A DNA stretch of 64,000 nt. It comes from Callorhinus ursinus (taxonomy: Eukaryota > Chordata > Mammalia > Carnivora > Otariidae). The position numbers and the translations under genes were made by a program. Below, piece by piece: positions 10,641-22,737 of this stretch. Position 1 is the stretch's first letter, and each line of letters opens with the position of its first letter. The notes beneath the pieces are model-generated. The model was given only the letters and a program-made list of their open reading frames with translations, made no database searches and had not been told where the DNA came from. The stretch covers positions 23,476,603 through 23,540,602 of the forward strand of contig NW_020312966.1 of NCBI RefSeq assembly GCF_003265705.1, in the 5' to 3' direction.

Positions 10641-11446
10641 AGGCATACCTCATTTTATTGCACTTCACTTTACTGTGCATCACAGATAATGTGTTTTTTA
10701 CAAATTGAAGGTTTGTGGCGACCCTGCATCAAACAAGTCTATCAAGTACCATTTTTCCAACAGCATTTGTTCACTTCATGTCTTGGTGTCACAGTTTGGT
10801 AATTCCTGCAGTATTTCAAACTTTTTCATTATTGCTGTATTTGTTTCAGCAATCTGTGATCAGTGATCTTTGATGTTAATATTGTGATGGTTTTGGGGCA
10901 TCAGGAACTACGCCCATATGAGACAGCAAACACAATCGATAAATGTTGTGTGTGTTCCTATTTTTCTATCAACCAGCCGTTCCTCTGTCTCTCTCCCTCT
11001 CCTTGGGACCCCTGTTCCCTGAGACAGAGCAATATTGAAATTAGGGCAATCGATACCTCTACAGTGGCTATTAGGTGTTTAAGTAAAAGGAAGAATTAGT
11101 TGATATGGCAAACTTCATTGCTGTCTTATTTTAAGAAATTGCCACAGCCACCCCCACCTTTAAGCAACCATCACCCTGATCAGCTGTCAACACCAAGAGA
11201 CCCTCCACCAGCAAAAAGATTATGGCTTGCTGCAAGTTCAGATGATGGTTAGCATTTTCTAGCAATAAGGAATTTTTAAATTAATAGACATAATGCTATT
11301 ACACCCTTAGTAGACTACAGTATAGTGTAAAAATAACACTTATATGCACTGGGAAACCAAAAAGTTTATTTGACTTGTTTTATATGATATTTGCTTTATT
11401 GTAGAGGTCTGGAACCAAACCTGCAATATCTGAGATACACTTGTAC
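10641..11446 (+). mobile_element. Tigger1-like DNA transposon, internally deleted
   Basis: The left end 'aggcatacctcattttattg' and the right end 'caatatctgagatacacttg' are diverged inverted terminal sequences of the Tigger1 (TcMar-Tigger, pogo-like) family. Inside the left part are 'acaaattgaaggtttgtggc' and 'ccaacagcatttgttcactt', both characteristic. A complete Tigger1 is about 2.4 kb and encodes a transposase; this copy is about 0.8 kb and has lost nearly all of that frame. Only a degenerate stretch near its start is seen (open frame 10863-11099). It is a fossil in an NRSN1 intron. Carnivores have a short Tigger1 derivative, which this copy may represent. Confidence 0.9.
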
Positions 11447-11669
11447 TATTTAGGAACGTACACAATCCAAGTAATTGACCTAACTAGTCACTTATATGCT
11501 CTTGTAAACCAAAGCTTCACATATACTATAATGATAAAGAATTGGGGACAATCAGACCATCAGTCAAGGAGAGTATGGGAGGAGATGGGCAATCAGTAAA
11601 CCAGTTGTTTATCCAACAAAAATAATTGACTCATTCTTTAAATTCATGGCCAGAGACTCCTGGAAAACT

Positions 11670-11845
11670 GTATCTGGAAGGAATTCAAGGCTATCTGGCC
11701 CAACCATCTTATTTTAAGGACGATAAAACCGTAGGCCAGGGAGGTGAATGAGTTTACCTGCGATGTCATGACCAATACGTTGTAGATCAAGAACTAGGAT
11801 TAGAACCCATTCTCTGCCCTGTGTGGTTAGCACAGCGCAGGCCGT
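11670..11845 (-). repeat. MIR-like fragment, antisense
   Basis: Weak resemblance to the reverse complement of MIR: 'aaggacgataaaaccgtagg', 'tagatcaagaactaggatta' and 'gaacccattctctgccct'. Too diverged for a firm call. Confidence 0.4.
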
Positions 11846-12029
11846 GTTCTTGTGCTTCCTCTGCCTGCAGAAGAAAGTAAGGCTTTTTGAGATTCCTTTC
11901 CTGGCATGGATCTGGCATCACTAAAAATCTGTTCTGACTTGAAGTAGAAACTTCCATCCCTCGGGCTCAAAAACATTTGTTTAGGACACTTTCTATCTCT
12001 TTTATGATTTGAACCCATATTTTGTTTAA

Positions 12030-12067
12030 TGAAATGAAATGAAATGAAATGAAATTAATGAAATGAA
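12030..12067. repeat. (GAAAT)n microsatellite
   Basis: Five GAAAT units followed by an interrupted repeat of the same unit (attaatgaaatgaaa). Confidence 0.9.
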
Positions 12068-12529
12068 AGTCCAATGTTTATTGGATTCCTGAGTTCCATC
12101 CTATAATGCAGAAACACTCAACCCTGTGTGCCAGAAACCAACTGCACAGGGAGGAGCTACATCAGGTCACACGTCCAGTTCTGCATCAAACCTCCACCCC
12201 TGAGCAAGCGGGACTTCAGCATTGAAGAATAACCTCATACTGTTGCTATGAGGAATTTCTTTGTGCTCCGGTCCTATCTATTTTTGTCCTTTCTCCATGT
12301 TAAAGTCTCTGATGTTTTATAGAAAACCTGAAAGTACATCTGGATGACTTGGTCTGCTTATGCAAGTACATGATTCAGTCCATACTCTTGCTTTCTACAT
12401 TGTCATCTTTCATCTGCTCCCTGACTCATGGTGTCACCTTTAGCAGATGACTTTTTGGTGCCTCAGTTTCTTCAATGACAAAGCAGAATTAGTAAAACAC
12501 GAATCCCTTCTCCCCTTGATCAAAATTTT

Positions 12530-12642
12530 TTATCAATAATTACTTTATTTTTTTAATTTAAATTCAGTTAGCCAACATAGAGTACATCATTAGTTTCAGA
12601 TGTAATGTTCAGTGATTCATCAGTAGCATATAACACACAGTG
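12530..12642 (-). mobile_element. Ultra-short L1 3' stub, antisense, perfect duplication
   Basis: This 113-base insertion is the reverse complement of the carnivore L1 3' end ('attcagttagccaacataga', 'cagtagcatataacacacag'). It is bracketed by a perfect 18-base direct repeat, ccccttgatcaaaatttt, at 12512-12529 and 12643-12660. The duplication shows it as a discrete retrotransposition event that copied only about 100 bases. Confidence 0.92.
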
Positions 12643-12708
12643 CCCCTTGATCAAAATTTTATTAGAATGTCTTTTTTAAAATGTACCTTTAAAATTATTC
12701 TACTTATG

Positions 12709-12903
12709 GGGGTGCCTGGGTGGCTCAGTCAGTTAAGCATCTGCCTTTGGCTCAGGTCATGATCCCAGAGTCCTGGGATCAAGTCCCGCATCGGGCTCCC
12801 TGCTCAGCAGGGAGTCTGCTTCTCCCTCTCCTTCTACCCATCCCCCTGCTTGTACTCTTGTTCTCTCCCTCTCTAATGAATAAATTAAAGATCTTTTAAA
12901 AAA
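12709..12903 (+). mobile_element. Can-SINE, sense
   Basis: A head 'gggtgcctgggtggctcagt', the typical 'ctcaggtcatgatcccagag', a CT-rich middle and an A tail. The flanks 'aaattattctacttatg' and 'aaattactctactcatg' are a diverged target-site duplication, suggesting a moderately old insertion. Confidence 0.95.
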
Positions 12904-12909
12904 ATAAAA

Positions 12910-14790
12910 TTACTCTACTCATGTATCATTACTGATAGACCTTTATTAATCATCTTCATCATAAGGCATTAAATTAAAGGTACTGAAGAGATCATCCTAA
13001 CAGTTAAAATATGAAAACTAGGTTAACAAAAGAATTTGATCCATCACATTTTGCCACTCCAGTCAGGCAAAGTACGTTCTAAAATCTTTATATTTTACGA
13101 AATAATATTCTTCTGAAATGTTTAAAAGTAAAAAAAAGAAATTTTTGTGTTGCCTTCCCTGCTCTCTCTTCCTGGGTCATTGCTCCTGGCTGCTGTATCT
13201 GAAAAAGGGAGGAAGGCCCTGAATGTAATACTGATCGACACTTAAAAAGATGAGAGTGTTGGTCACCATCAGTAGCACCAATTTGCATCATTTTTCTAAG
13301 ATCAGGGCCGTATTTTTTTTTCCTGAATTTGATGACATTTTCTAACCAGAACACCTTTTTGGCTAAGAGCACACATTACAAGATAATTTTATGGATTCAC
13401 TTTGTGGCCATGGGACAGGACAATGCTAACCATCCGTGGCATCAACTTTGATCTTAGCCCCTTAATTCTAATCCAACCAAACTCAGTGTCCACACAGGGG
13501 CACTTGCTGGCAGCCTGGGTTAATTTTTTCCTTGTAGATAAACATCATGACATGGTTTCTGGATAAGGAGTTGGAAACATTTTATATGTCTTCTGCTAGC
13601 CTGGATTACAGGACAAGTCCTGAGAGAATTTGGTTCAATGGGAAAATACCTTTCTACATAGCTCCTTGTTTTATCATCTTGAGACTGAGTATGTCCACAC
13701 AGGGAAAACCATCTGGAGGATAACTGGAAAATCTAAAAAAAAAAAAAAGTATTTCACGTTTCCAGCTACATATGTATCTGCCTATATGGAGATAGGAACA
13801 CCAAACACCAAACAGAGAATTACTAAAAATTTCCTTACTCACCAAAATTGCTGTACCTCAGCAATTCCTTTTTTTTTTTAACATTAATTCATAACCCAAT
13901 GCTTCTCTCTAAGGGTACTGATTAAGTCAAATCAAGTGGAAATTTCCATCTTAAGAAGACCAAGTCCCAAACAACCCACCCGGAGCATAGTTGCATTTAA
14001 CAGTTCCCTGGCCTCTTGTGTAGAGTAGACACTTCATGCAACATGTTGGAAGGCTGGGTCTACACTCTCCATTCTGCTCTGTCATCCCACATGGACAGAT
14101 GGGTCTACAAATAATGACTGAAATATCTAGTGTTAGAGTCGGTGAGGTGTAAAGTATTGGCTGAGCCATTTGTGATTAATAAAGCATGAAGCCTAAGTTG
14201 CTCAGCAGCCTTCAAACACAGCTTCTGTACAATGTGACAATTAGCTAAAATGTGAGAACAAGATCCATGAGATCTGAAAGCAAAATTGCAGACTGCTAAA
14301 GAATAACACCATGTATTTTCCACCAGGGAACGTGGTTAAGCATCCGAGAGGACAATCCAAGACAAATTCCATCTCTGGCAAGTGAGATTACCCGCCTAAT
14401 CCTTTAACATGTAAGTGTAAAGACTACTGCTTTCTAAGAGATTAAAGGTTTCTTGTCAAGACAATGAAAATCTCGGCTTCTCTGTTGCCATTTTTCATGT
14501 GCTTCATGCTTCCCTTTTTGCATAATTTAAGTGAGCTGTGCTGTTATGTCTCGTTTCATTTATGGAGAGTCAGTTTCTAGTCATCGAGTGTTTGGGGGTA
14601 TTTTTTGCATTGAGTCAAAAAGCAGAGCAGCTTATAAGAAAGGCAGGTCTTTAAAAATATCTTTTCTCTTAAGAAAAGAGCATTGTTCAAATAGACTAAC
14701 ATTACTCAGCCCGGTTCTCACCTGTAATATGCTTTTTAATCCTGAAGCCAGAGCTCATGGGGCTGATGCCTGTGGATGTTGTCATTCCAG
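12910..14790 (+). other. NRSN1: Distal NRSN1 intron before the first coding exon
   Basis: AT-rich unique sequence with two short A or T runs (about 13734-13748 and 13871-13879). I see no SINE, exon or recognisable older repeat. The last 70 bases lead to the acceptor at 14789-14790. Confidence 0.5.
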
Positions 14791-14799
14791 CTAGGAAGA

Positions 14800-14988
14800 A
14801 TGAGTTCTTGCAGCAACATCTGTGGGTCCAAGCAGGCACAGGCTGCTACTGAGAGCAGGTACCAGCGCTATGGAGTCCGGTCCTACCTGCATCAGTTTTA
14901 TGAGGACTGTACCACCTCAATCTGGGAGTATGAGGATGATTTCCAGATCCAGAGATCACCTAATAGGTGGAGCTCAGTATTCTGGAAG
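14800..14988 (+). CDS. NRSN1: NRSN1 first coding exon (residues 1-63)
   Basis: Encodes the cytoplasmic N-terminal part of neurensin-1, a neuron-enriched vesicular membrane protein linked to neurite extension and microtubule-associated transport (family knowledge). The exon begins at 14791 after the acceptor 'gtcattccag', so nine bases of 5' UTR (ctaggaaga) precede the ATG at 14800. The first 63 residues start MSSCSNICGSKQAQAA and include the highly conserved YGVRSYLHQFYEDCT and EYEDDFQIQRSPNRW. The exon ends after a whole codon at the donor 'tggaag/gtaaga' (14988/14989), phase 0, and joins the exon at 23466. The open frame continues past the donor into intron to 15057, but that extension is not conserved sequence and should be ignored. 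The recognised protein, exact splice sites and total length agree with the mammalian orthologue. Confidence 0.97.
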
Positions 14989-15499
14989 GTAAGAACAGAA
15001 CATATTTGTAAGTCAAGAAATGGAAATGTTACTGAATATGGTAAATCCTGTAGCTAGGAAGAACTGAAAGGTCTGGTCCTCTCTGTGTGCATCCATCTTG
15101 ATGATCCTAAGTGCAGTCTTCTGCCCTTAGGAAAGGAGATTATAACCTTGGGCTGAAGAAAGCCCCTGAACACAGCACAGTGGTTAATTTGTAGGTTAAA
15201 CATAAATAGGTATAAATGTCATCATTATTATTGTTGCTACTGTTATTGATGTGCCGCTAAATTCACCAGCTGTGAAGCCACCCATAGGCAAAACGTTATA
15301 TGCTTCCAGCCTCCCCTATAGGCTTGGTGAGTATCAGTTGACAAATTGCAACAATTATTAAAAAGAAATCAATGGGTATTGAGAGTTGATGCTGAGACAT
15401 AATACAGTGATCAGTGTGCCATCTCTACCTCTACCAGATGTGATCATGAGGCTCTGTGAGCTTTAGCTTCTTCTCATGAAAGCACCTCATCAGACAATG

Positions 15500-16620
15500 T
15501 ACTCAGTCATTCAACATATAGTTAGTGAGCACCTACTCTGTGTCGAGAAGTTGCAACGTGCTAGAAATTAAAGTGATGAGAAGGAAAAGCCCTCGCCCTC
15601 TTGGAACTTGCAACCTATCAGGGAAAACAGACCATAAATGAATAAACCACGTACTAGAAGGTCAGGTGGTAACAAGTGCTGTGGAGAGAAATGAATCAGG
15701 ACAAGACGGTAGGGAGTGATGGAGGCATGGTAGTTAGTGTGCTGTTTGTAGACAGCCCTTCAGAGGAGACAACATTTGAGCAAGTACCAGGATGAGCTGA
15801 GGGAGCAGACCGTAAGATGACCTGGCTGAACGTCCTTCTGGGCTGCGAAAATAGCAAGTCCAAAGCTCTGAAGTGGGAACCAATTTCGTGTACTTGAAAA
15901 ATAGCAAGAGTTCCGGTATGGCTAGAGTGGTGATGGATCCAGAAAAGTAACAGGACACAGATGATTTTGTGTAGCACCTTGTTAGATGATAATGAGGACA
16001 TTGGCTTTTACCTTGAGAGATATGGGAAGCCACCTGAACATTTTAAGCAGAGGAGTGACATGATCGGGTTAATATTTTAACAGGATCGTACTGACTACAG
16101 TTTGGAAAATAGATTATAGGAGGACAAGGGTAGAGGCATCCAGGTTATCTGGGAGGCTTTGAAAGCACCCAGGTGAGAGATGATGATGGCTTGGAGTAGG
16201 GTGGTGTTGGTAGAGATGGTGAGAAATAGTCTGATTTAGCATAAAGTTTGAAGACCAAGCTGTCAGGACGTGTTGATGAAGTAGACAAGAGAGAAAGAAG
16301 AGTCAAGCACGCCTCGAAGGCTTGCATCCTAAGCTATTTACTGAATGATGTTATAATTTTCTGGGATGGAAAACACTGGGAGAGCAGTGGGAATGGTGGG
16401 GAACCAAGAGTTTGAGTTTGGCCACGATATGCTGGAGATGCCTCTCAGACATGTGAGTGGGGATCTCTAGTGGTAATTTAAATGCAGCTCATGGATTGGG
16501 AGTCCCTGACATACAGAATACATAAGAGGCACCAGACTAGATAAAATGACCCAGGAAGAGAGTATGGACATAGTAGAGGGCATCAGGTGAGGATTTAGGG
16601 AGGGAGGCTGAGAAGGTACA
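15500..16620 (+). repeat. Old dispersed repeat, longest copy (family not assigned)
   Basis: An ancient, diverged interspersed repeat with a recognisable sequence of phrases: 'ctcttggaacttgcaaccta', 'aaatgaataaaccacgtact', 'aagcagaggagtgacatgat', 'ttttaacaggatcgtactga', 'tagaggcatccaggttatct' and 'gatgcctctcagacatgtga'. The same family, in part, is seen at 2640, 9490, 18150-19440 and 29590. It is not coding; the open frames here are accidental. Family assignment needs a repeat library. Confidence 0.5.
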
Positions 16621-16757
16621 ACCTTATGTGGGGCCTCAGGTCCCCTCCAGCTCGGGGAGCCCAATCATCCCCAGCCTTCTCCCAAAAGATCCCAGAATGT
16701 TTTACATTGATGTTGACATAAACTTACAATTTATTGGCAATATAGTTTAACAAGAGG

Positions 16758-16975
16758 CAATGTCACATAATGCTTATGAGCATGGACTCTGTCCTCAGAT
16801 TACACAGGTTCAAACCTCAGCTCTTAGTTTAACAGCACTGTACCTTTGGGCAAGTTAATTGACCTTAGTGGGCCCCAGTGGTGATGCTTATCATACCTAC
16901 CAGGTAAAGTTCTGAGAATTAAGTAGGATGTCTTGTATGCAATCAAGTATTCAGTGTATTAACTCCTACTATCAG
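16758..16975 (+). repeat. MIR SINE, sense
   Basis: Contains 'gcatggactctgtcctcaga', 'cacaggttcaaacctcagct', 'tacctttgggcaagttaatt' and a final 'gtattcagtgtattaactcc', in MIR order. Confidence 0.85.
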
Positions 16976-18149
16976 AGGTCCTATGAAACATTGGATCCTG
17001 AAGTGGAAAGAAAATTTGAAATCTAGTTAATAAAGTCCTGGGCAACACAGCTGTTAACATGGATTACCCAAGACCTGTGTTAATTCAATATCTTACAAGT
17101 GTTATGTACTCTGTATTAAAATTGATCGAACCAGCATCCTTGCCCTGTAGAAATGTCATCTCTGATGAATCCTTACTGGCCTGGACTGATGAAACACATA
17201 GCCAAGCTTGACACATCTTGAATTTACCCAGTTAAGTGGGTGGTTGCTTCCTTATGTGTCAAAAAAACAAATATTTGCCTGACAGATCCGTTGTGCCAAG
17301 AGCCTGAAATGCCACTGTCATACGGAATATTGAAACCATTCACACCGTTCCAAGGCACTACCAGTTTTAAGAGATTTGAGAAGCTATAAATCCATCAAAT
17401 AATACGTAGGTATGGATTTAAAATAAAGAACTCACAGTAAATTACCAACCCCAGAATTCAAATTTCAGAATTCTCTCTTCTATTTTACACAAACAAGATT
17501 CAAAAGTATCTGTTCCCCATTGTGCTGGACCTACTTTAGGGACTAAAAACAGGCAAAAGTCCATGGCCTCATAGAGATTATATTCCAGCAAAATCGAAAT
17601 CCTAGACTCAGATCCTAATCACAAAACACAAGACTGGCATTCAGAAGCTTAGAGTCAACCTGAATCACCTAAGAAGTCACTGTCTTGGAGACCTCCCCTC
17701 TACCAAAGGAATAAACTAAATGTTCTTTGGCTTCTTTCTAGGAAGGACAAGTGAATCCATCTCAGTGGGATTTATGAAATGCTTTGTATCAGTACAGAGA
17801 AAGGCAATGACTGTGCACATGTTTCTAATTATGATTCGTTTTTGTGATTTTTTTTTCTTTCATTTCAAACTGCATCTGTGGGTGGTTCAAGTTATGGGCT
17901 TCCCCTCTCCCCATTCCCGATAAAGTGGCGCTAAGGGACTGTTGGTTTCTCGCTAGAGGCTAGGACGCTGCACTGAGCCAGAAGCTTGGAGGGGCTTAAT
18001 GAGAACGGAGATTGGAGTCTAATGAGCTTGAGTTAAGAGTCTTTGTCCTGTCACGTGGGTCTATATAGCCTGCATCTCACAATGCTATTCATTCTTTCTT
18101 TCTACATATGTTAATGTGTCCACTATGTGCACGGTTATGTGATAGGCTC

Positions 18150-18275
18150 TGGGATTCATTTGTGAATAAGATGCTGTTCTTCACCTGTGACTTAGATACA
18201 GCCTTGACCTGAAGGAGTTCGCAAAGAGGGAAGGTGGACTTGTCCACAGACAGTTACAGTCCAGCATGATAAACA

Positions 18276-18317
<42 letters not shown>

Positions 18318-19440
18318 CGTGTCTCACAGGGTCTACCCCCTGGCTGCCTCAAGCCACACCTCCTTTATCCCAGTGCCTAAAACTCCTGCCACCTGCAAGT
18401 CTCTGTGACATGCTCCCACCGACCCCTTGCCACGCACTGCATAGGAATCAAACTGGCTGTGGCGAGACTTTTCTTCTTAGACTTGCACTCAACCTTGAGG
18501 AAAGGTGTTGCCACTTGATTATGCAGCGAATCACCTCAGTAAGGGAGGTCCAAACTAAGGAGAACAATCCCCTTACCCCACTCATGCGTTCCTCCCCTCA
18601 GAGTCACCCTCCTTCTTACCCAGAAACCTCTCAAACGGTGTCCCCACAGCAATGTGCAGGTACGAGGTAAGACTGCCTCCTCCACAGCCTCTCTGAACAG
18701 GAGGGACACTGGCCTCTCCCTTTTCTCCCAAGACCCTCCTCCTATCTGTCCTGATCTCTAGTTCCCCCCCTGAGCTAAGTCAGAGTTTAAACTTGTGTTA
18801 GATTTTTCTTCAAAGTTTTGCTAGAGGTTGCAGAGTTGGTTTTAAACTAGAAATGAGAGGCGCTCAATGAATGGGTGGATGGCAGGAACACAGAGAAAGT
18901 AGGAAGGAATGAAGGGAAGAGAGGCAAGAAGGAAGGAAGGGGTGCCATTTTGAATATTTGGGGTTTGAGGAGCCTTTGGGACATTTGTGTGTAGATCTTC
19001 ACGTTGGCTGCCAGAAATACGGGGCTAGAGCCCAGGAAGGAAATCCAGGCTGGAGATGGAGATTGGAAGATGTTGGCATATAGGTAGGAGTTTAAACTAC
19101 AGCCACACATTCAACCCTCCAGAGATCATCTGGAACAAGATTTGTGAATCAAGGGGAAACCCTGGGGAGCACCATTACTTTAATAAACATCTGGCAAAAC
19201 AGGTTGAGAGTGTGTTGTTAAGGATGCAGATGTAGAAACAGGAGAGAGTTATGTCAGGTGAAGGTTTTTAAGAAGACGAACGTGTTTAACATCACTGACT
19301 GCAGACTATTCGAAAGAGGTCACATTGGATTGGACAATTAGGAGGACTTTAGTGACCTCGGAGAAACCAATTTCTGTGAAATTGTGGGACTCAGCTTGAA
19401 TATCAAGGGTTGGATGAGTTCAAGCTGTAGCTAGAGAGAC
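18150..19440 (+). repeat. Old dispersed repeat, second long copy, split by (CA)n
   Basis: Near 18150-18260 it has 'gggattcatttgtgaataag' and 'gccttgacctgaaggagttc'; near 18860-19440 it has 'ggctggagatggagattgga', 'ttggcatataggtaggagtt' and 'cattggattggacaattagg', followed by 'tttagtgacctcggagaaac'. This order continues the phrases at 15500-16620, so both seem to be pieces of the same family. Between them lies a CA repeat and unrecognised sequence. Confidence 0.4.
18278..18315. repeat. (CA)n microsatellite
   Basis: Nineteen CA units inside the NRSN1 coding-exon intron. Confidence 0.95.
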
Positions 19441-19449
19441 ACGGGGTTC

Positions 19450-20260
19450 TGGAATAGCTTTTGAAGATGGAAACAATTGAGTGCATTCCCATGCTGGAGG
19501 GACCAAGCCTCCATCAGACGGGAGACCGAGCTCAGGGTACCAGGTATCATGCCTGGAAGGCATGGGCTGGGACACCAGTCGGGCATCGGTGGTTGCTCCA
19601 GGAAGCTCAGTGTCCCTACAAGATGAGTTGCATCTGCTGTCACTGCCCACAGGGGACACCCCTCCGAGCCCAGGTCCTGCTCAGGAGAGGTCAGCGTGGG
19701 GCTGATAAAGAAGGCAGGCCACACTTCCGTCTTGCTGTGCTTCCCCTGAGTGTTGCCTCGAAGCCAGATGGCTCCTTCCACCTTCCGCTGCCTCGGCTCC
19801 CCCACCGTCCTTCCCGCCACGCTGGTTCCCGCTTCCAGCGCTCATTACCATGTCCTCGGTCAGGACAGCTGGGAAGCTCCTGCTGCCAGTCCTGCTTCGT
19901 CGGAGCAACCGGAGGTGTGTTCCAACCTCGTCAGCTCACACGGAGATGATGGTGGGGATGCTGGTCCAAGTCACGGCAGGTGCCGGCTGGCAGCTGCTGG
20001 ATTCTCACACACCCTCCCCACAGCCAGGATGGCCCTTAGGTGTCACTGTCCTCGCTGCTGTCTGTAAGGTTGGTTGCAACAGGGAGAGGCCCTTCTCCCT
20101 TGGCACTGGTCCAGCCCACCCACCAGCTGCCCCAGGCTGCTCGGCCAGGCCCTGTGGCATTCCAGCTCTCTGCATGGACCTCCACAGCGCTGTTTGCGCT
20201 CTCAGACGCTTAGGGACCCCTGAGTCGCCTTTTGTAAACTCTGTTTCTTAGAGCCCCTTT
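19450..20260. other. GC-rich intronic stretch without recognised content
   Basis: Noticeably more GC-rich than its neighbours, with overlapping open frames on both strands (up to about 160 residues). None shows a domain, signal or family I recognise, and CG dinucleotides are not dense enough for a clear CpG island. It may be a decayed older element or simply GC-rich unique sequence. Confidence 0.4.
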
Positions 20261-21449
20261 TCTCTTAGACCGAGGACCACTTCAACTTAGAGCTGTGTCC
20301 TGAGGCGGTTTTTATGGTTCTGTAGGGCATCACTCCCCAAATCTTTATTCCTTCTGATCCTCCAAGATGGTACCAGGGTTGGGCAGATGCATCCCAACAT
20401 CCCTTATCACCTCTGTCCCACGCTCAGTTAAGACAGCATCCTTTAGATCCCAAGACTGCCCCTCCACACCAGCCTCCCAAACCCTCCCAGACAGGTTTTC
20501 ACAATGTTTAGGGTCCTCTCTGGGCACATGTCTTGGAGGTCCTCTTTGGACTTGCGTGGAGGGCACCTTCTAGATCCTGGGAGTTGGCCATTCGCCGCCA
20601 TCATGCTCCCCTCCACAGATGGCAGGCCTCTCTCGGGTACTCTGATTCAACAGGGAAAAGGGAGAAGGCTCAGCGAGGCCAGCCAGTTTCCAGTTCTTAA
20701 AGTGAGCAGGGGTTCTGCCATCTGCGAGGCACGATCTGCCATCTAGCTTCTGAGTGAGAGTCCAAGAGTGGATTTTAATCTATAAAGCACTGCTCAGTTG
20801 AGGAGCAGGCTGCTCTGAGCATCAGTCAACTGGCTCCGTATTGAGCAGTCTGGCCATTTAAGTTAGTCAGTTAGGAATATTTATGGAGGGTAGGGCAGGA
20901 ACAAGAGATGCGGAGAGCAAGACAGAAATAGAAGACATGGAACACTGGCCTCAGGCGCTCTTAAGAACCTCAGAAATACGATGGATACATTCTCACAGTC
21001 CTCAGTTTTTGAAGATGAATGCCAATTCTTGAGGAAGAAGGGGATTTAGTAACATATGAAGCATGTCACCATGGATATTAATGTTAATTTAGCTTATGCA
21101 TTCCGAATTTTCCAATGTGACTCATTTTTTAAGTCACAAAGAATGGTTAAGCTTTGGAGGTGAATTTGCCACTATTTTTAGAAAAATGTAGAAAATCATC
21201 CAAAATGTTATATTTTACAAACCCAACTTTTCTTATAGTACTTAAGTCTTATGTAGAAAAGTTTCCACTCTTTTCAGAAGACATTATATTGAGTCTTTTT
21301 TTTTTTAGTTTCTTTACAATATTACAGAATGGAAATTTGTCCCTATATAGTGACTAAAGCTCTGTGATAATTTAAAAAAATAATAATGGCAGATAATATA
21401 CAAAATAGTAATTGGTGAAATACCATGGGAGAATAAAAGGGGAGTATGA

Positions 21450-21655
21450 GGCTTGGAGGTCACACAGACCTGGGTTAGAGCCCATCACACCACCTGCTAG
21501 CTACGGGACCTTGAACTGTGCTTCTTCCACCCCACTCACCTGGGTCTCTTACAGGAGAAATGGGAATAAAAATACCTCCTTTTCAGAAGATGCTGCTGAG
21601 GATCAAGTGAAAAACATATCAAACACAATGCCTAGGTCATAAGAGATACTCAATA
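21450..21655 (+). repeat. MIR SINE, sense
   Basis: Contains 'cacacagacctgggttagag', 'ctgctagctacgggaccttg', 'gatgctgctgaggatcaagt' and 'cacaatgcctaggtcataag', in MIR order. Confidence 0.85.
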
Positions 21656-21964
21656 ATACTAGCTCTTTGATGGATTTGTGAATGTTTTCCTTCTATTATC
21701 CAAACCTTCTTTATTAGTGTATTACCCTAAGATTTAATAAATAAGTTAAATATATATGCTTTAAATTCAAAGCTCAGGATGAAATGGTGTTGTGCATTTG
21801 GTTTTTTTCCTACTTTGTCATGCTAACTAAAAGCAATTAGGAACAGGAGGAAATGTATTTAAATGTATTTTTAAAATAACTATATTAGCTGTTCTTCAAG
21901 TGCTCAGATTGTTAAAATGCTGTTGCCAGTCTAGCATCATTTCACAAGAGGTGCATTTCCAAAT

Positions 21965-22190
21965 AGATGTAATAATAGCCACTTATTACAATGTATTGCT
22001 TCACCAGGCATGGGGCTAAGTGCCTTCAAGGATGGCCTCACTCGGTCCTCACCACAGCTCTGATTATCATTTAGCATTTTATAGATGGGGAAATTAACGA
22101 TGAAAGTGTTTAAATAACTTTCCTTATATGATTGAAGTACTAGTTGGCAATGCCGGAACCCAAGCCTGAATTTGTCCGTTCCAAACCTCC
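21965..22190 (-). repeat. MIR SINE, antisense
   Basis: Reverse-complement MIR: 'aatagccacttattacaatg', 'caccaggcatggggctaagt', 'ttatagatggggaaattaac' and 'gccggaacccaagcctgaat'. Confidence 0.85.
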
Positions 22191-22622
22191 AAACCACCTG
22201 ATGGTAGGCAATCCTCTCCCTCTTCAGTGTGTTACATTGTATTCGACCTGGAGCTAATGCAGTTTCTCAGCAACCTGCTAGTTGTCATCCATCCTTGGGC
22301 CAGTGACCCACCCTCCTTGAGGTGACATTTCCTGACCTGGAAACTAGCAATTATGGTTCCTTCCCAGTAACTTGGGGGAAGAGGTGGTAGTTACTGCCAG
22401 TCTGCCATGGATTGCCAATGTCCTCCATCCAAATCACCGGGAAACATACCTGTACGTTGGACAAGTTGAGCTGATCCCTCATCACAGTGAGAGAGGTGAC
22501 ACCAGAGGGTCTCCTGGGGTATTTCAGTAAGAATATGAGGAAGGATGTGTTACAGGACGTGGGCTTTGGGTGGGCAGAGTGGAGTTAACTCTGGATTGTC
22601 AGGGCCAATTCTATGATTGGAC

Positions 22623-22646
22623 AATCAATCAATCAATCAATCAATC
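22623..22646. repeat. (AATC)n microsatellite
   Basis: Six AATC units. Confidence 0.95.
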
Positions 22647-22722
22647 TTACCACAGGGAGGGACAGACTACGGTAAGACTAAAGCTGTAATGGGTAAAGAA
22701 ACAGCCGTTGTTCGTACTTTGC

Positions 22723-22737
22723 GGGGGGGGGGGGGGG
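22723..22737. repeat. 15-base poly-G run
   Basis: A mononucleotide G run of about 15 bases, 70 bases upstream of a Can-SINE; length is uncertain. Confidence 0.9.

Noticed and set aside
14989..15057. Extension of the first NRSN1 coding exon to the TAG at 15057
   Set aside because: The gtaaga donor at 14989 and the perfect continuation in the exon at 23466 show that this part is intron.
19461..19949. 162-residue open frame in the NRSN1 intron
   Set aside because: Overlapped by frames on both strands, no recognisable domain, no splice context; the local GC content explains it.
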